Part shown: piece after piece, positions 14,926 to 23,794 of the stretch
How the letters are laid out: the number at the start of each line of letters is the position of its first letter
Position numbering within the stretch: the stretch's first letter is position 1
Source: Streptomyces olivochromogenes
GTDB taxonomy: Bacteria; Actinomycetota; Actinomycetes; Streptomycetales; Streptomycetaceae
Assembly (NCBI RefSeq): GCF_021538895.1
Contig: NZ_JADDRL010000077.1
Location: 1 to 46,536, forward strand
DNA: 46,536 bases
Direction: 5' to 3'
Translations under genes and position numbers: made by a program
Notes under the pieces: model-generated
Databases searched by the model: none
What the model was told of the DNA's origin: nothing
The model's input: only the letters and a program-made list of their open reading frames with translations

Positions 14926-17900
14926 TCACTCGACCACGTGGCGCCCCTCCGGCCGCGCGCTGCACGACGCCCGGAACGCGCAGTGCGCGCAGTGCTGGCC
15001 CGCGGTCGGCGTGAACCGCTCGTCGAGGACCTTCCCGGCGGCGGTGGCCAGCAACTCGCCGGCCCACTCCCCCTCCAGCGGCTGCTGCGCCTGCACCTTG
15101 GGCAGGGTCTCGCCGCCGTTCCGCTGGGCGGCGCCCTGCCTGAGGTGCACCAGTTCGGCACCGCCCGCCTCGGGGCGTACGCCGTCGAAGGCGTCGTCGA
15201 CGGCGCCTTCGCGGACGGCGAGCTGGTAGACGGCGAGCTGGGGGTGGCGGGCCACCTCGGCGGCACTGGGTGCCTGCTTGCCGGTCTTGAAGTCGACGAC
15301 GTACGCGCGTCCCTCGCCGTCCGCCTCGACACGGTCCAGCTGGCCGCGGATGCGCACTTCGTAGTCGCCCGCTTCGAGGGTGACGTCGAAGTCGTGCTCG
15401 CTGGCCACCGGTGTGCGCCCGGTGCGCTCCAGGACATGCCACTTCAGGAACCGTTCGAGCGCCACGCGCGCGTTCTGCTTCTCCTGCGTCGACTTCCAGG
15501 GCGCGTCGAAGGCGAGCGCGTTCCACACCGACTCCAGGCGCTCCATGAGGACGGCGAGGTCGGCGGGGGTACGGCCGGAGGCCACCTCGTCGGCGAGGAC
15601 GTGCACGACGTTGCCGAAGCCCTGGGCGGTGGTGGCGGGCGCGTCGGCCTTCACCTCGCGGCCCAGGAACCACTGCAGGGAGCAGGTGTTGGCGAGCTGG
15701 TCCAGGGCGCTGCCGGACAGCACGACGGGCTGGTCGCGGTTGCGCAGCGGCACCTTGCTCTCGGTCGGCTCGAACATGCCCCACCAGCGGTAGGGGTGCG
15801 CCGAGGGGACCAGCGGGCGGCCGTCCTCGTCGGCGAGCGCGGCGAGCCGGGCCAGCCGGCGGGCGGCGGCTTCCCGCAGGGTGCCGGACACGCGCGGGTC
15901 GACGGTGGTGGCGCGCAGTTCGGCGACGAGCGCGGCCACGGACAGCGGGCGACGCGGGCGGCCCGTGACGTCCTGGGCCTCGACACCGAGTTCCGTGAGG
16001 AACCGGGAGGGCTGGTCGCCGTCGTCGGCGGGTGCCTTCACCGCGGTGACGACGAGGCGTTCACGCGCGCGCGTGGCGGCGACGTAGAACAGGCGGCGCT
16101 CCTCGGCCAGCAGCGCGCCCGGGGTGAGCGGTTCGGCGAGGCCGTCGCGGCCGATGCGGTCGGCCTCCAGCAGGGAGCCGCGGCGGCGCAGGTCCGGCCA
16201 CAGCCCCTCCTGGACGCCGGCGACGACGACCAGGCGCCACTGAAGGCCCTTGGCGCGGTGCGCGGTCATCAGACGGACGGCGTCGGGGCGTACGGCACGC
16301 CGGGTGAGCGTGTCGGCGGCGATGTCCTCGGCCTCGATCTCCTCCAGGAAGTTCAGGGCGCCCCGGCCGCCGGTGCGCTCCTCCGCGCGCGCGGCTGTCG
16401 CGAACAGCGCGCACACGGCGTCCAGGTCGCGGTCGGCGTTGCGGCCGGCCGCGCCGCCGCGCCGGGCGGCCCGCTCCAGACGCCCGGGCCACGGTGTGCC
16501 CTCCCACAGGTCCCACAGCGCCTCCTCGGCGGTGCCGCCGCCGGCCAGGCACTGCCGGGCCTTCCTGAGCAGCGCGCCGAGGCGCTGGGCTCCCCGGGCG
16601 TACACCGGGTCGTGCGCGACCAGGCGTTCCGGCTCGGCGAGGGCCCGCGCGAGCAGCTCGTCCGAGGGCGGCGGCACCGGGTTGCCGCCCGCCCGCTCCT
16701 CCTCGCGCAACGCCCGCCCGAGACGGCGCAGGTCAGCCGTGTCCATGCCGGCGAGCGGAGAGGCGAGCAGCGTCAGGGCGGTCTCGGTGTCGAGCCAGCA
16801 GACGTCTTCGGGCCGATCCGCGAGGTCCTGGCCCCGGTCCACCGACCCCTGAGGCAAGTCCGCGACGCCCTGAGGCCGGCCCGCGGCGTCCCCGGACCTA
16901 TCCGCCGCACCCTGAGACCGATCCGCGGCATCCCCGGACGGTTCCACGGCGCCCTCCTCAGAGAGCCCCGCGGTCTGCTCCGCACGCCCCTCCTGCTGCT
17001 CCGCAAGGGCATCCGCGTCACCCCGCACACCCGCTGCGGACACCGTCGCGGCCTCCGCCATGGCCACCGCCCTGAGTGCCGTCAGCAGGGGTGCCACCGC
17101 CGGCTCGTGGCGCAGGGGGAGGTCGTCGCCGTCGATGTCCAGGGGAACCCCGGCCGCCGTGAGGGCGCGGCGGACCGTCGGGATGGAGCGGGAGCCGGCG
17201 CGCACCAGGACGGCCATGTCGCTCCAGGCGACCCCGTCCTCCAGGTGCGCTCTGCGCAGGATGTCGGCGATGTTGTCCAATTCCGTACCGGACGTCGGGT
17301 ACGTGTAGACCTCGACTCGGCCGCCGTCCCCTACCGGGGCGAGCTCGCGATGGGCGCGGACCTTGTCGGCCGGCAGGCGGGTCAGCGGCATGCGCTGGGT
17401 GAGCAGGCGGGTCGCGGCCAGCAGCCCGGAGGCGGAGCGGCGGGAGGTCCGCAGCACCTCGACGGGGGCCGGGCGGCCGTCCGCGCGCGGGAAGGCCGCC
17501 GGGAAGTCCAGGATGCCGTTCACGTCGGCGCCCCGGAACGCGTAGATCGACTGGTCGGGGTCGCCGAAGGCGGCCAGGGTGCGGCCGCCGCCGGCCAGGG
17601 CGTGCAGCAGGCGCACCTGGGCGGGGTCGGTGTCCTGGTACTCGTCGACGTACACGGCGTCGTACTGGGTGGCGAGCCGGGCCGCGACCTCGGGGCGGCG
17701 GGCCAGCAGCACGGCGCGGTGGACGAGTTCCGCGTAGTCGAGCACGCCCTGCATGTCGAGCACGTCCAGGTACTCGGCGAGGAAGGCGGCCGCGGCCCGC
17801 CAGTCGGGGCGGCCTGTACGGCGCGCGAAGGCGTCCAGGGCGCCGGGGCCGAGGCCCAGTTCGCGGCTGCGGGCGAGGACGGCGCGGACCTCGTCGGCGA

Positions 17901-18444
17901 AACCGCGGGTGGTCAGGCAGGCACGCAGCTCGTCCGGCCAGCGCACGTGCTGGAGGCCGAGCCGCTCCAGTTCCGGCTGCCCCGCGAGCAGCTCACGGAC
18001 GGTGACGTCCTGCTCGGGGCCGGAGAGCAGGCGCAACGGCTCCACGAACAGGTCGTTGTCCTGATGGGCGCGGACCAGCGCGTAGCAGTACGAGTGGAAG
18101 GTGGTCGCCCGGGGCGCGCGGGCCGCCCCCATGCGCAGGGCCATGCGGTCGCGCAGTTCGACGGCGGCCTTGCGGCTGAACGTCAGGACGAGGATCCTCG
18201 CTGGGTCCCCACCCCGCGCGATCCGTGCCGCCACGGACTCGACCAGCGTGGTGGTCTTGCCGGTGCCGGGACCCGCGAGGACGAGCAGCGGTCCGGCCCG
18301 GTGGTCAACCACGGCGCGCTGCGCCGCGTCCAGACGAGGGGGATCCTGCTCGGTCGGCGGGGTACGCACCAGTCGGTAAGCGCCACGGTTCCCCTGTCGC
18401 ACCTGGGGGTGCGACAGGCGCCTGGTGGAGGAAGAGGAGCTCAC
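14926..18444 (-). CDS. adnA: AdnA: UvrD-like helicase with Fe-S-type RecB nuclease domain
   Basis: 1172 residues. Motor motifs: Walker A VLAGPGTGKTTT (56-66), TFSRKAAVELRDRM, Walker B AVYVDEYQDTDP (about 263-273), FGDPDQSIYAFRG, TAHRAKGLQWRLVVVAG, LFYVAATRARERLVV. The C-terminal nuclease has VVDFKTGK (about 1049-1054) and HPQLAVYQ. Four cysteines, C921 (NTCSLQW) and C1152/C1155/C1161 (HCAHCAFRASC), are arranged as in AddB-type iron-sulfur nuclease domains. Residues 504-545 are six 7-residue repeats, absent from the basic fold. The GTG at 18444 is preferred because similarity begins shortly after; an ATG at 18525 would add 27 residues. It is encoded upstream of adnB with a 100-base gap, so probably one transcript. 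Confidence 0.95.
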   Translation of the reverse strand: MSSSSSTRRLSHPQVRQGNRGAYRLVRTPPTEQDPPRLDAAQRAVVDHRAGPLLVLAGPGTGKTTTLVESVAARIARGGDPARILVLTFSRKAAVELRDRMALRMGAARAPRATTFHSYCYALVRAHQDNDLFVEPLRLLSGPEQDVTVRELLAGQPELERLGLQHVRWPDELRACLTTRGFADEVRAVLARSRELGLGPGALDAFARRTGRPDWRAAAAFLAEYLDVLDMQGVLDYAELVHRAVLLARRPEVAARLATQYDAVYVDEYQDTDPAQVRLLHALAGGGRTLAAFGDPDQSIYAFRGADVNGILDFPAAFPRADGRPAPVEVLRTSRRSASGLLAATRLLTQRMPLTRLPADKVRAHRELAPVGDGGRVEVYTYPTSGTELDNIADILRRAHLEDGVAWSDMAVLVRAGSRSIPTVRRALTAAGVPLDIDGDDLPLRHEPAVAPLLTALRAVAMAEAATVSAAGVRGDADALAEQQEGRAEQTAGLSEEGAVEPSGDAADRSQGAADRSGDAAGRPQGVADLPQGSVDRGQDLADRPEDVCWLDTETALTLLASPLAGMDTADLRRLGRALREEERAGGNPVPPPSDELLARALAEPERLVAHDPVYARGAQRLGALLRKARQCLAGGGTAEEALWDLWEGTPWPGRLERAARRGGAAGRNADRDLDAVCALFATAARAEERTGGRGALNFLEEIEAEDIAADTLTRRAVRPDAVRLMTAHRAKGLQWRLVVVAGVQEGLWPDLRRRGSLLEADRIGRDGLAEPLTPGALLAEERRLFYVAATRARERLVVTAVKAPADDGDQPSRFLTELGVEAQDVTGRPRRPLSVAALVAELRATTVDPRVSGTLREAAARRLARLAALADEDGRPLVPSAHPYRWWGMFEPTESKVPLRNRDQPVVLSGSALDQLANTCSLQWFLGREVKADAPATTAQGFGNVVHVLADEVASGRTPADLAVLMERLESVWNALAFDAPWKSTQEKQNARVALERFLKWHVLERTGRTPVASEHDFDVTLEAGDYEVRIRGQLDRVEADGEGRAYVVDFKTGKQAPSAAEVARHPQLAVYQLAVREGAVDDAFDGVRPEAGGAELVHLRQGAAQRNGGETLPKVQAQQPLEGEWAGELLATAAGKVLDERFTPTAGQHCAHCAFRASCSARPEGRHVVE
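16810..16935 (-). repeat. Six tandem 21-base (7-residue) repeats inside adnA
   Basis: In the AdnA frame the region reads as six heptads: GDAADRS, QGAADRS, GDAAGRP, QGVADLP, QGSVDRG, QDLADRP. The DNA units are imperfect but keep the reading frame. The segment is charged and probably disordered, lying between two motor subdomains. It is likely to vary in copy number among strains. Confidence 0.85.
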
Positions 18445-18701
18445 GTGGTTCGCCGGTCCTGGTGTCTGTGCTGGTTTGCAGGCCGCCGCGCGTGCGGGGC
18501 GGTGGCCGCGGGGTGAGAGGGACACGTGCAGCCGACGCTACGCCGGGCATCGGGACGGAAGCGGGGCTTCCGCTTCTTCCCTCCCGGCTCGCGCGACACG
18601 CGCACCCCACGCCTCACGAACGTACGGCATGCCACGGGCGTCCCCCGTGTCCCTCGTACGGGCCACAGGTTCCCCCCGAGGGCGTCCGATGGCGGAAGCT
18701 G

Positions 18702-19079
18702 TCAGGTGTGACCGTCCGCGTCCTCGCCGCCGTCCCACCGCGCCCGCTTCATGTCGAGCCGCGGCAGGTGGCCCTCGGCGGCCCTGCTCGCCTCCTTCAG
18801 CGGGGTGCCCTCCGCGCGATAGTGATCGAGCGCCCGCAGCTCGTGCCCCGGGAGCAGGGCCCCGTCGGAGCGCACGACGCGCCACCACGGAACGGCTCCC
18901 CCGTAGAGAGCCATCACCCGGCCGACCTGGCGGGGACCGCCCGCTTCCAGCCATTCGGCCACGTCGCCGTACGTCATGACGCGCCCCGGAGGAATCCGCT
19001 CAGCGACATCGAGGACCCGCTCCGCGTACTCCGGCAGCGCGTCCTCCGCCCGGGCCCCGGGAAGGCTCTCCTCGCTCAT
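18702..19079 (-). CDS. Alkyltransferase-like DNA-lesion-binding protein (ATL)
   Basis: 125 residues with the DNA-binding half of O6-alkylguanine-DNA alkyltransferase: IPPGRVMTYGDVAEWLEAGG (helix-turn-helix) and GRVMALYGGAVPWWRVVRSDG. The active-site motif PCHRV of true methyltransferases is PWWRV here, so the acceptor Cys is Trp. ATL proteins bind O6-alkylguanine without repairing it and hand the lesion to nucleotide excision repair. The replaced His is also Trp, whereas the known E. coli and S. pombe proteins keep PWHRV. The start is the ATG at 19079; an ATG nine bases further upstream is possible. It lies upstream of adnA on the same strand and is divergent from the following membrane-protein gene. 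Confidence 0.9.
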   Translation of the reverse strand: MSEESLPGARAEDALPEYAERVLDVAERIPPGRVMTYGDVAEWLEAGGPRQVGRVMALYGGAVPWWRVVRSDGALLPGHELRALDHYRAEGTPLKEASRAAEGHLPRLDMKRARWDGGEDADGHT

Positions 19080-19265
19080 TCGTCCCATCCTGCCCCACCG
19101 CACCGACAACGTGACGCGATCGGTACCGAGCGCATCCCTCGCCCCGAAGCGGCAGGTCCGGCAGACTGTGCGCCCCCGCATTTGCACCCTGACGCCCCCG
19201 TGTGTCGGTGGAGCATGCCACCATCGTGCGGGCGGTGACTGGTGATACGAGATCAAGAAGAGACG

Positions 19266-22007
19266 ATGAAGCAGCAGGGCGTGCACCCCGAAGGCGCGGA
19301 GGGCACCTCTGACGATCCGTCGCGCCCGGACCCCGCCGACACTCCGAAGAAGGGCCCTGACCAGGACGTACGCGGGGAAGTACGCGCGGACGACGGGGAC
19401 TGCCCGGACGACGCGCACATCGACGAGGTCGAGGGCGACGAACCGCTGCTCCCCGCGCGCGTGCACCGTCCCTCCGACCTCATGCGGCTCCTGGTGGGTG
19501 TGCTCGCCATCGCCGTCCTGCTCGCGATCGCCGCGTTCGCGCACGGAACGACCTCGGGGCTCGAACAGGACATCAACAAGGGCACCGGTCAGGCACCCGA
19601 CCTGCTGATCAAGATCGCGGGGCTGGCGTCCAGCATCGCGATCCTGCTGGTGCCGGTCGCGTTCGCGATCGAGCGGCTGATCAAACGGGACGGGTTGCGC
19701 ATCGCCGACGGCGTGCTCGCGGCGGTCCTCGCGCACGGAGTGACCCTCGCCACCGACCTGTGGGTCGCCAGGGCCGCCCCCGACTCGATCCAGGAGGCGC
19801 TCACCCAGCCCTCCCCCGGTGACATCCACGCCCTGACCGACCCGGTGCACGGCTACCTCGCGCCGGTCATCGCGTACATGACGGCGGTCGGCATGTCCCG
19901 GCGGCCACGCTGGCGTGCCGTGCTGTGGATCGTGCTGCTGCTCGACGCCTTCTCAATGCTGGTCACCGGCTACACCACACCGTTCTCGATCATCCTTACG
20001 GTGCTGATCGGCTGGACCGTGGCCTACGGGACGCTGTACGCGGTCGGCTCCCCCAACGTCCGCCCCACGGGACAGACCCTGATGGCCGGCCTGCGGCACG
20101 TCGGCTTCCACCCCGTCGGAGCGGCCCGCGAGGAGGCCGCGGACACCGAGAACGGCGACCGCGGCCGACGCTACTTCGTCACCCTGGAGGACGGCCGGCC
20201 CCTGGACGTCACGGTGGTCGACCGGGAGCAACAGGCGCAGGGCTTCTTCTACCGCGCCTGGCGCAACCTGACCCTGCGCGGCTTCGCCACCCGCTCCAGC
20301 CTCCAGTCGCTGCGCCAGGCACTGGAGCAGGAGGCGCTGCTCGCCTACGCGGCCATTGCGGCCGGCGCCAACGCGCCCAAGCTGATCGCGACCTCCGAGC
20401 TGGGCCCCGACGCCGTCATGCTCATCTACGAGCACACCGGCGGCCGCACGCTCGACACACTGGCCGACGAGGAGATCACCGACGAGCTGCTGCGCCACAC
20501 CTGGCACCAGGTGCGGGCGCTGCAGTCCCGGCGTATCGCGCACCGCAGGCTGGCGGGCGACGCGATCCTGGTGGATCGTTCCGGCAAGGTGATCCTCACC
20601 GACCTGCGCGGCGGCGAGATCGCGGCAGGTGACCTGCTGCTGCGCATGGACGTCGCCCAGCTGGTCACCACGCTCGGCCTGCGGGTGGGCGCCGAGCGGG
20701 CGGTGGCCTCGGCGGTCGGCGTCCTCGGCCCGGACGCGGTCGCGGACTGCCTTCCGATGCTCCAGCCGATCGCGCTGACCCGCTCCACGCGCGCGACGCT
20801 GCGCAAACTGGCCCGCGAACGGGCGGAGCGCGAACGCGAGGCGGTCCTGGAGGCTTCCCGGCAGGACAAACTGGCCCGCCTGGAGGCAGCCTCGGAAGAC
20901 ACCAGACCCGAACTCGAAAAGCCCGACAAGAAGACGGTGCGCGCCGAGCAGCGGGCCGAGAAGCGGGCCATCGACGAGGCTCTGGAAGAGGCCCGCGAGG
21001 AGGATCTGCTCACCCAGATCCGGCACGAGGTGCTGCGGATCCGGCCGCAGGCGCCCGTGGAGCCGGCCCGTCTGGAGCGGGTGCGGCCGCGCACGCTGAT
21101 CAGTTTCATCGCGGGGGCCATCGGCGCCTACTACCTGTTGACGCAGCTCACCCACATCGAGTTCGGCACCCTCTTCGCGCAGGCCCAGTGGGGCTGGGTG
21201 GCCGCCGCGGTGCTGTTCTCGGCGCTCAGCTACGTCGCCGCGGCCATGGCCCTGCTCGGCTTCGTGCCGGAGCGGGTCCCGTTCGTGCGAACCGTGGCGG
21301 CGCAGGTCGCCGGGTCCTTCGTGAAGATCGTGGCACCGGCCGCGGTCGGCGGTGTCGCCCTGAACACCCGGTTCCTGCAGCGCGCGGGCGTACGGCCCGG
21401 GCTCGCGGTGGCCAGTGTCGGCGCCTCGCAGCTGTTCGGGCTCGGCTGCCACATCCTGATGCTGCTGTCCTTCGGCTATCTGACCGGCACCGAGAAGACC
21501 CCGTCGCTGTCGCCGTCCCGGACGGTCATCGCGGGTCTGCTGACGGTGGCGGTTCTGGTGCTCGTGGTGACGTCGGTGCCGTTCCTGCGGAAATTCGTCG
21601 TCACGCGCGTGAAGACGCTGTTCGCGGGTGTCGTGCCGCGCATGCTCGACGTGCTGCAGCGGCCCCAGAAGCTGGTCACCGGCATCGGCGGCATGCTGCT
21701 GCTGACCGCCTGCTTCGTGATGTGCCTGGACGCGTCGATCCGGGCGTTCGGCGACAGCTCGACCTCGCTCAGCATCGCCAGCGTCGCCGTCGTCTTCCTC
21801 GCCGGAAACGCGCTCGGCTCCGCGGCGCCGACCCCGGGCGGCGTCGGCGCGGTCGAGGCGACCCTGACGGTCGGCCTGATCGCCGTCGGCCTCCCCAAGG
21901 AGGTCGCCGCCCCCGCCGTCCTGCTGTTCCGGCTGCTGACCCTGTGGCTGCCGGTGCTGCCCGGCTGGCTGGCGTTCAACCACCTGTCACGCAAGGGCGC
22001 TCTCTAG
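19266..22007 (+). CDS. Membrane protein: N-terminal helices, kinase-like domain, flippase-like LPG-synthase-TM domain
   Basis: 913 residues. A disordered acidic head (~1-70) is followed by about six membrane helices (for example LLVGVLAIAVLLAIAAFA and IVLLLDAFSMLVTGY). A soluble domain (~270-530) resembles a protein-kinase or aminoglycoside-kinase fold: EQEALLAYAAIAAGANAPKL, HRRLAGDAILVD and ILTDLRGGEIA sit where catalytic and metal loops belong, but the usual Asp residues are altered. A long charged coiled-coil (~525-605) leads to a C-terminal multi-helix domain of the lysylphosphatidylglycerol-synthase-TM/UPF0104 type (APAAVGGVALNTRFLQRAG, GSAAPTPGGVGAVEATL). The substrate is unknown; lipid or isoprenoid-linked translocation is plausible. 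ATG 19266 with AAGAAGAG upstream is preferred over the GTG at 19242. Confidence 0.88.
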   Translation: MKQQGVHPEGAEGTSDDPSRPDPADTPKKGPDQDVRGEVRADDGDCPDDAHIDEVEGDEPLLPARVHRPSDLMRLLVGVLAIAVLLAIAAFAHGTTSGLEQDINKGTGQAPDLLIKIAGLASSIAILLVPVAFAIERLIKRDGLRIADGVLAAVLAHGVTLATDLWVARAAPDSIQEALTQPSPGDIHALTDPVHGYLAPVIAYMTAVGMSRRPRWRAVLWIVLLLDAFSMLVTGYTTPFSIILTVLIGWTVAYGTLYAVGSPNVRPTGQTLMAGLRHVGFHPVGAAREEAADTENGDRGRRYFVTLEDGRPLDVTVVDREQQAQGFFYRAWRNLTLRGFATRSSLQSLRQALEQEALLAYAAIAAGANAPKLIATSELGPDAVMLIYEHTGGRTLDTLADEEITDELLRHTWHQVRALQSRRIAHRRLAGDAILVDRSGKVILTDLRGGEIAAGDLLLRMDVAQLVTTLGLRVGAERAVASAVGVLGPDAVADCLPMLQPIALTRSTRATLRKLARERAEREREAVLEASRQDKLARLEAASEDTRPELEKPDKKTVRAEQRAEKRAIDEALEEAREEDLLTQIRHEVLRIRPQAPVEPARLERVRPRTLISFIAGAIGAYYLLTQLTHIEFGTLFAQAQWGWVAAAVLFSALSYVAAAMALLGFVPERVPFVRTVAAQVAGSFVKIVAPAAVGGVALNTRFLQRAGVRPGLAVASVGASQLFGLGCHILMLLSFGYLTGTEKTPSLSPSRTVIAGLLTVAVLVLVVTSVPFLRKFVVTRVKTLFAGVVPRMLDVLQRPQKLVTGIGGMLLLTACFVMCLDASIRAFGDSSTSLSIASVAVVFLAGNALGSAAPTPGGVGAVEATLTVGLIAVGLPKEVAAPAVLLFRLLTLWLPVLPGWLAFNHLSRKGAL

Positions 22008-22115
22008 ACGCAGGGCGACCTGACCTGCGAGGGCGCCCCGTGGGCACCGGCCGGGGCGTACCTCTTACGGCCCGCGCCCCGAGCGCTCCGGCGGCCACGG
22101 ATCCAGGATGGACGT

Positions 22116-23651
22116 ATGCACCCCTCCCGGATCCTCGTCGCCCTCTCCGCAGCCGTCCTGCTGCCTGCCCTGCTCGCGGGCTGCGGCGGCGACTCCGCGA
22201 ACCGGGATCTGACGGCACAGAAACTTCAATGGAAGGACTGCCCCGCCCCCTCCGAGGCGGAGGGCGGCGGCAGCGCCCCGTCACCGCTGCCGAACGGCGG
22301 CACCTGGCAGTGCGCCACCATGAAGGCGCCCCTCGACTGGAACGATCCCAAGGGCCCCACCATCGACCTCGCGCTGATCCGGGCCAAGGCCAGCGGCGAC
22401 CCGAGCAAGCGGATCGGCTCGCTGATCTTCAACTTCGGCGGCCCCGGCGGTTCCGGCGTCACCACCCTGCCCGCCTTCGGCGAGGACTACGCGAAACTGC
22501 GCACCCGCTACGACCTGGTGAGCTTCGACCCGCGCGGTGTCGGCCGCAGCGCCCCCGTCGAGTGCGAGGACGACGCCCAGCTCGACGAATTCTTCCAGCA
22601 GGACGCGACGCCCGACGACGCGGCCGAGCGCGCCCAGCTCGTCAACCGCACCAAGCAGTTCAACGGGGCCTGCGAAAAGCGCTCCAAGAAGGTCCTGCCG
22701 CATGTCCGCACCACAGACGCCGCCCGTGACATGGACCTGATGCGCCAGGTCCTCGGCGACAAGAAGCTCCACTACTTCGGCATCTCCTACGGCACCGAAC
22801 TCGGCGGTGTCTACGCCCACCTGTTCCCCAAGCACGTGGGCAGGGCCGTCTTCGACGGGGTCGTCGACCCCACGCAGAACCCCGAACAGGGCTCCCTCGG
22901 GCAGGCCAAGGGCTTCCAGCTGGCGCTCGACAACTTCGCCCAGGACTGCGTGTCGAAGGCGACCGAGTGCCCGATCGGCGACACCGCCCAGGACGTCAAG
23001 GACCGGATCGCCAAGCTGCTCAACGACCTTGAGAAGAAGCCGATCCCGGGCGTCTTCCCGCGCGAGCTGACCCAGACCGCCGCGACGAACGGCATCGCGC
23101 AGTCCCTGTACTCCAAGGACTTCTGGGAGTACCTCACCGAGGGACTGGAGGAGGCGTACGACGGTGACGGCAGGATCCTGCTGCTGCTGTCCGACTCGAT
23201 GAACGGGCGCAACGAGAACGGCGAGTACAGCAACATCACCGCGGCCAACGTCGCCATCAACTGCGCCGACGACAAACCGCGGTACACCGCCGACTACGTT
23301 CAGGAGAGGCTGCCGGTGTTCCGCGCCGCGTCCCCGCTGTTCGGGGACTTCCTGGCCTGGGGCATGATCAGCTGCACCAACTGGGCGGTGCCGGGCGCCG
23401 CCTACCATCCCGACGTGAGTGCGCCGGGATCGGCGCCGATCCTCGTCGTGGGCAACACCGGCGACCCGGCGACGCCGTACGAGGGCGCGCGGAAAATGGT
23501 GGAGGCGCTGGGCAAGGGCGTCGGTGTGCAGCTGACCTACAAGGGACAGGGGCACGGGGCCTACGACAGCAAGAACAAGTGCGTGCAGGACGCGGTGAAC
23601 GGCTACCTGCTGGACGGGAAGGTGCCTCGGGCCGGCACGGTCTGCGCCTGA
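22116..23651 (+). CDS. Secreted lipoprotein tripeptidyl aminopeptidase (S33 alpha/beta hydrolase), copy 1
   Basis: 511 residues. The N-terminal signal ends in a lipobox, LPALLAGCGG, with Cys near residue 24, so the enzyme is lipid-anchored outside the membrane. The hydrolase core shows FNFGGPGGSGVTTLP (oxyanion region), the nucleophile HYFGISYGTELGG, and a C-terminal TAP-like part carrying the Asp (VVGNTGDPATPYEGA) and the His (GQGHGAYDSKNK). Close relatives are the mycelium-associated peptidases SlpD/SlpE of Streptomyces, which release N-terminal tripeptides. A paralogue follows directly (23795-25342) on the same strand with long identical stretches, so this is a tandem duplication. The ATG at 22116 has only a modest AGGA ribosome site. 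Confidence 0.94.
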   Translation: MHPSRILVALSAAVLLPALLAGCGGDSANRDLTAQKLQWKDCPAPSEAEGGGSAPSPLPNGGTWQCATMKAPLDWNDPKGPTIDLALIRAKASGDPSKRIGSLIFNFGGPGGSGVTTLPAFGEDYAKLRTRYDLVSFDPRGVGRSAPVECEDDAQLDEFFQQDATPDDAAERAQLVNRTKQFNGACEKRSKKVLPHVRTTDAARDMDLMRQVLGDKKLHYFGISYGTELGGVYAHLFPKHVGRAVFDGVVDPTQNPEQGSLGQAKGFQLALDNFAQDCVSKATECPIGDTAQDVKDRIAKLLNDLEKKPIPGVFPRELTQTAATNGIAQSLYSKDFWEYLTEGLEEAYDGDGRILLLLSDSMNGRNENGEYSNITAANVAINCADDKPRYTADYVQERLPVFRAASPLFGDFLAWGMISCTNWAVPGAAYHPDVSAPGSAPILVVGNTGDPATPYEGARKMVEALGKGVGVQLTYKGQGHGAYDSKNKCVQDAVNGYLLDGKVPRAGTVCA

Positions 23652-23794
23652 CGCACGCGCTCTCCTCACATACACTCCAGGAAAACCGCAGGTCAGACGG
23701 TTATCCACAGGCCGGAGCGGGCTTCGCTTGATCCGCCTACGATGGCCTGACCGCTCCCCGCTGCTCGATGCGGAGAGCTCTTGAGGGGGTGCAC

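Noticed and set aside
8614..18516. Very long plus-strand open frames opposite nudC, the M20 gene, adnB and adnA
   Set aside because: Composition is that of shadows of the real genes, with no start signals and no recognisable domains.
23730..23745. TTGATC/TACGAT as a promoter of the second tripeptidyl peptidase
   Set aside because: The elements are four bases apart, and no alternative -35 was found at 16-18 bases.
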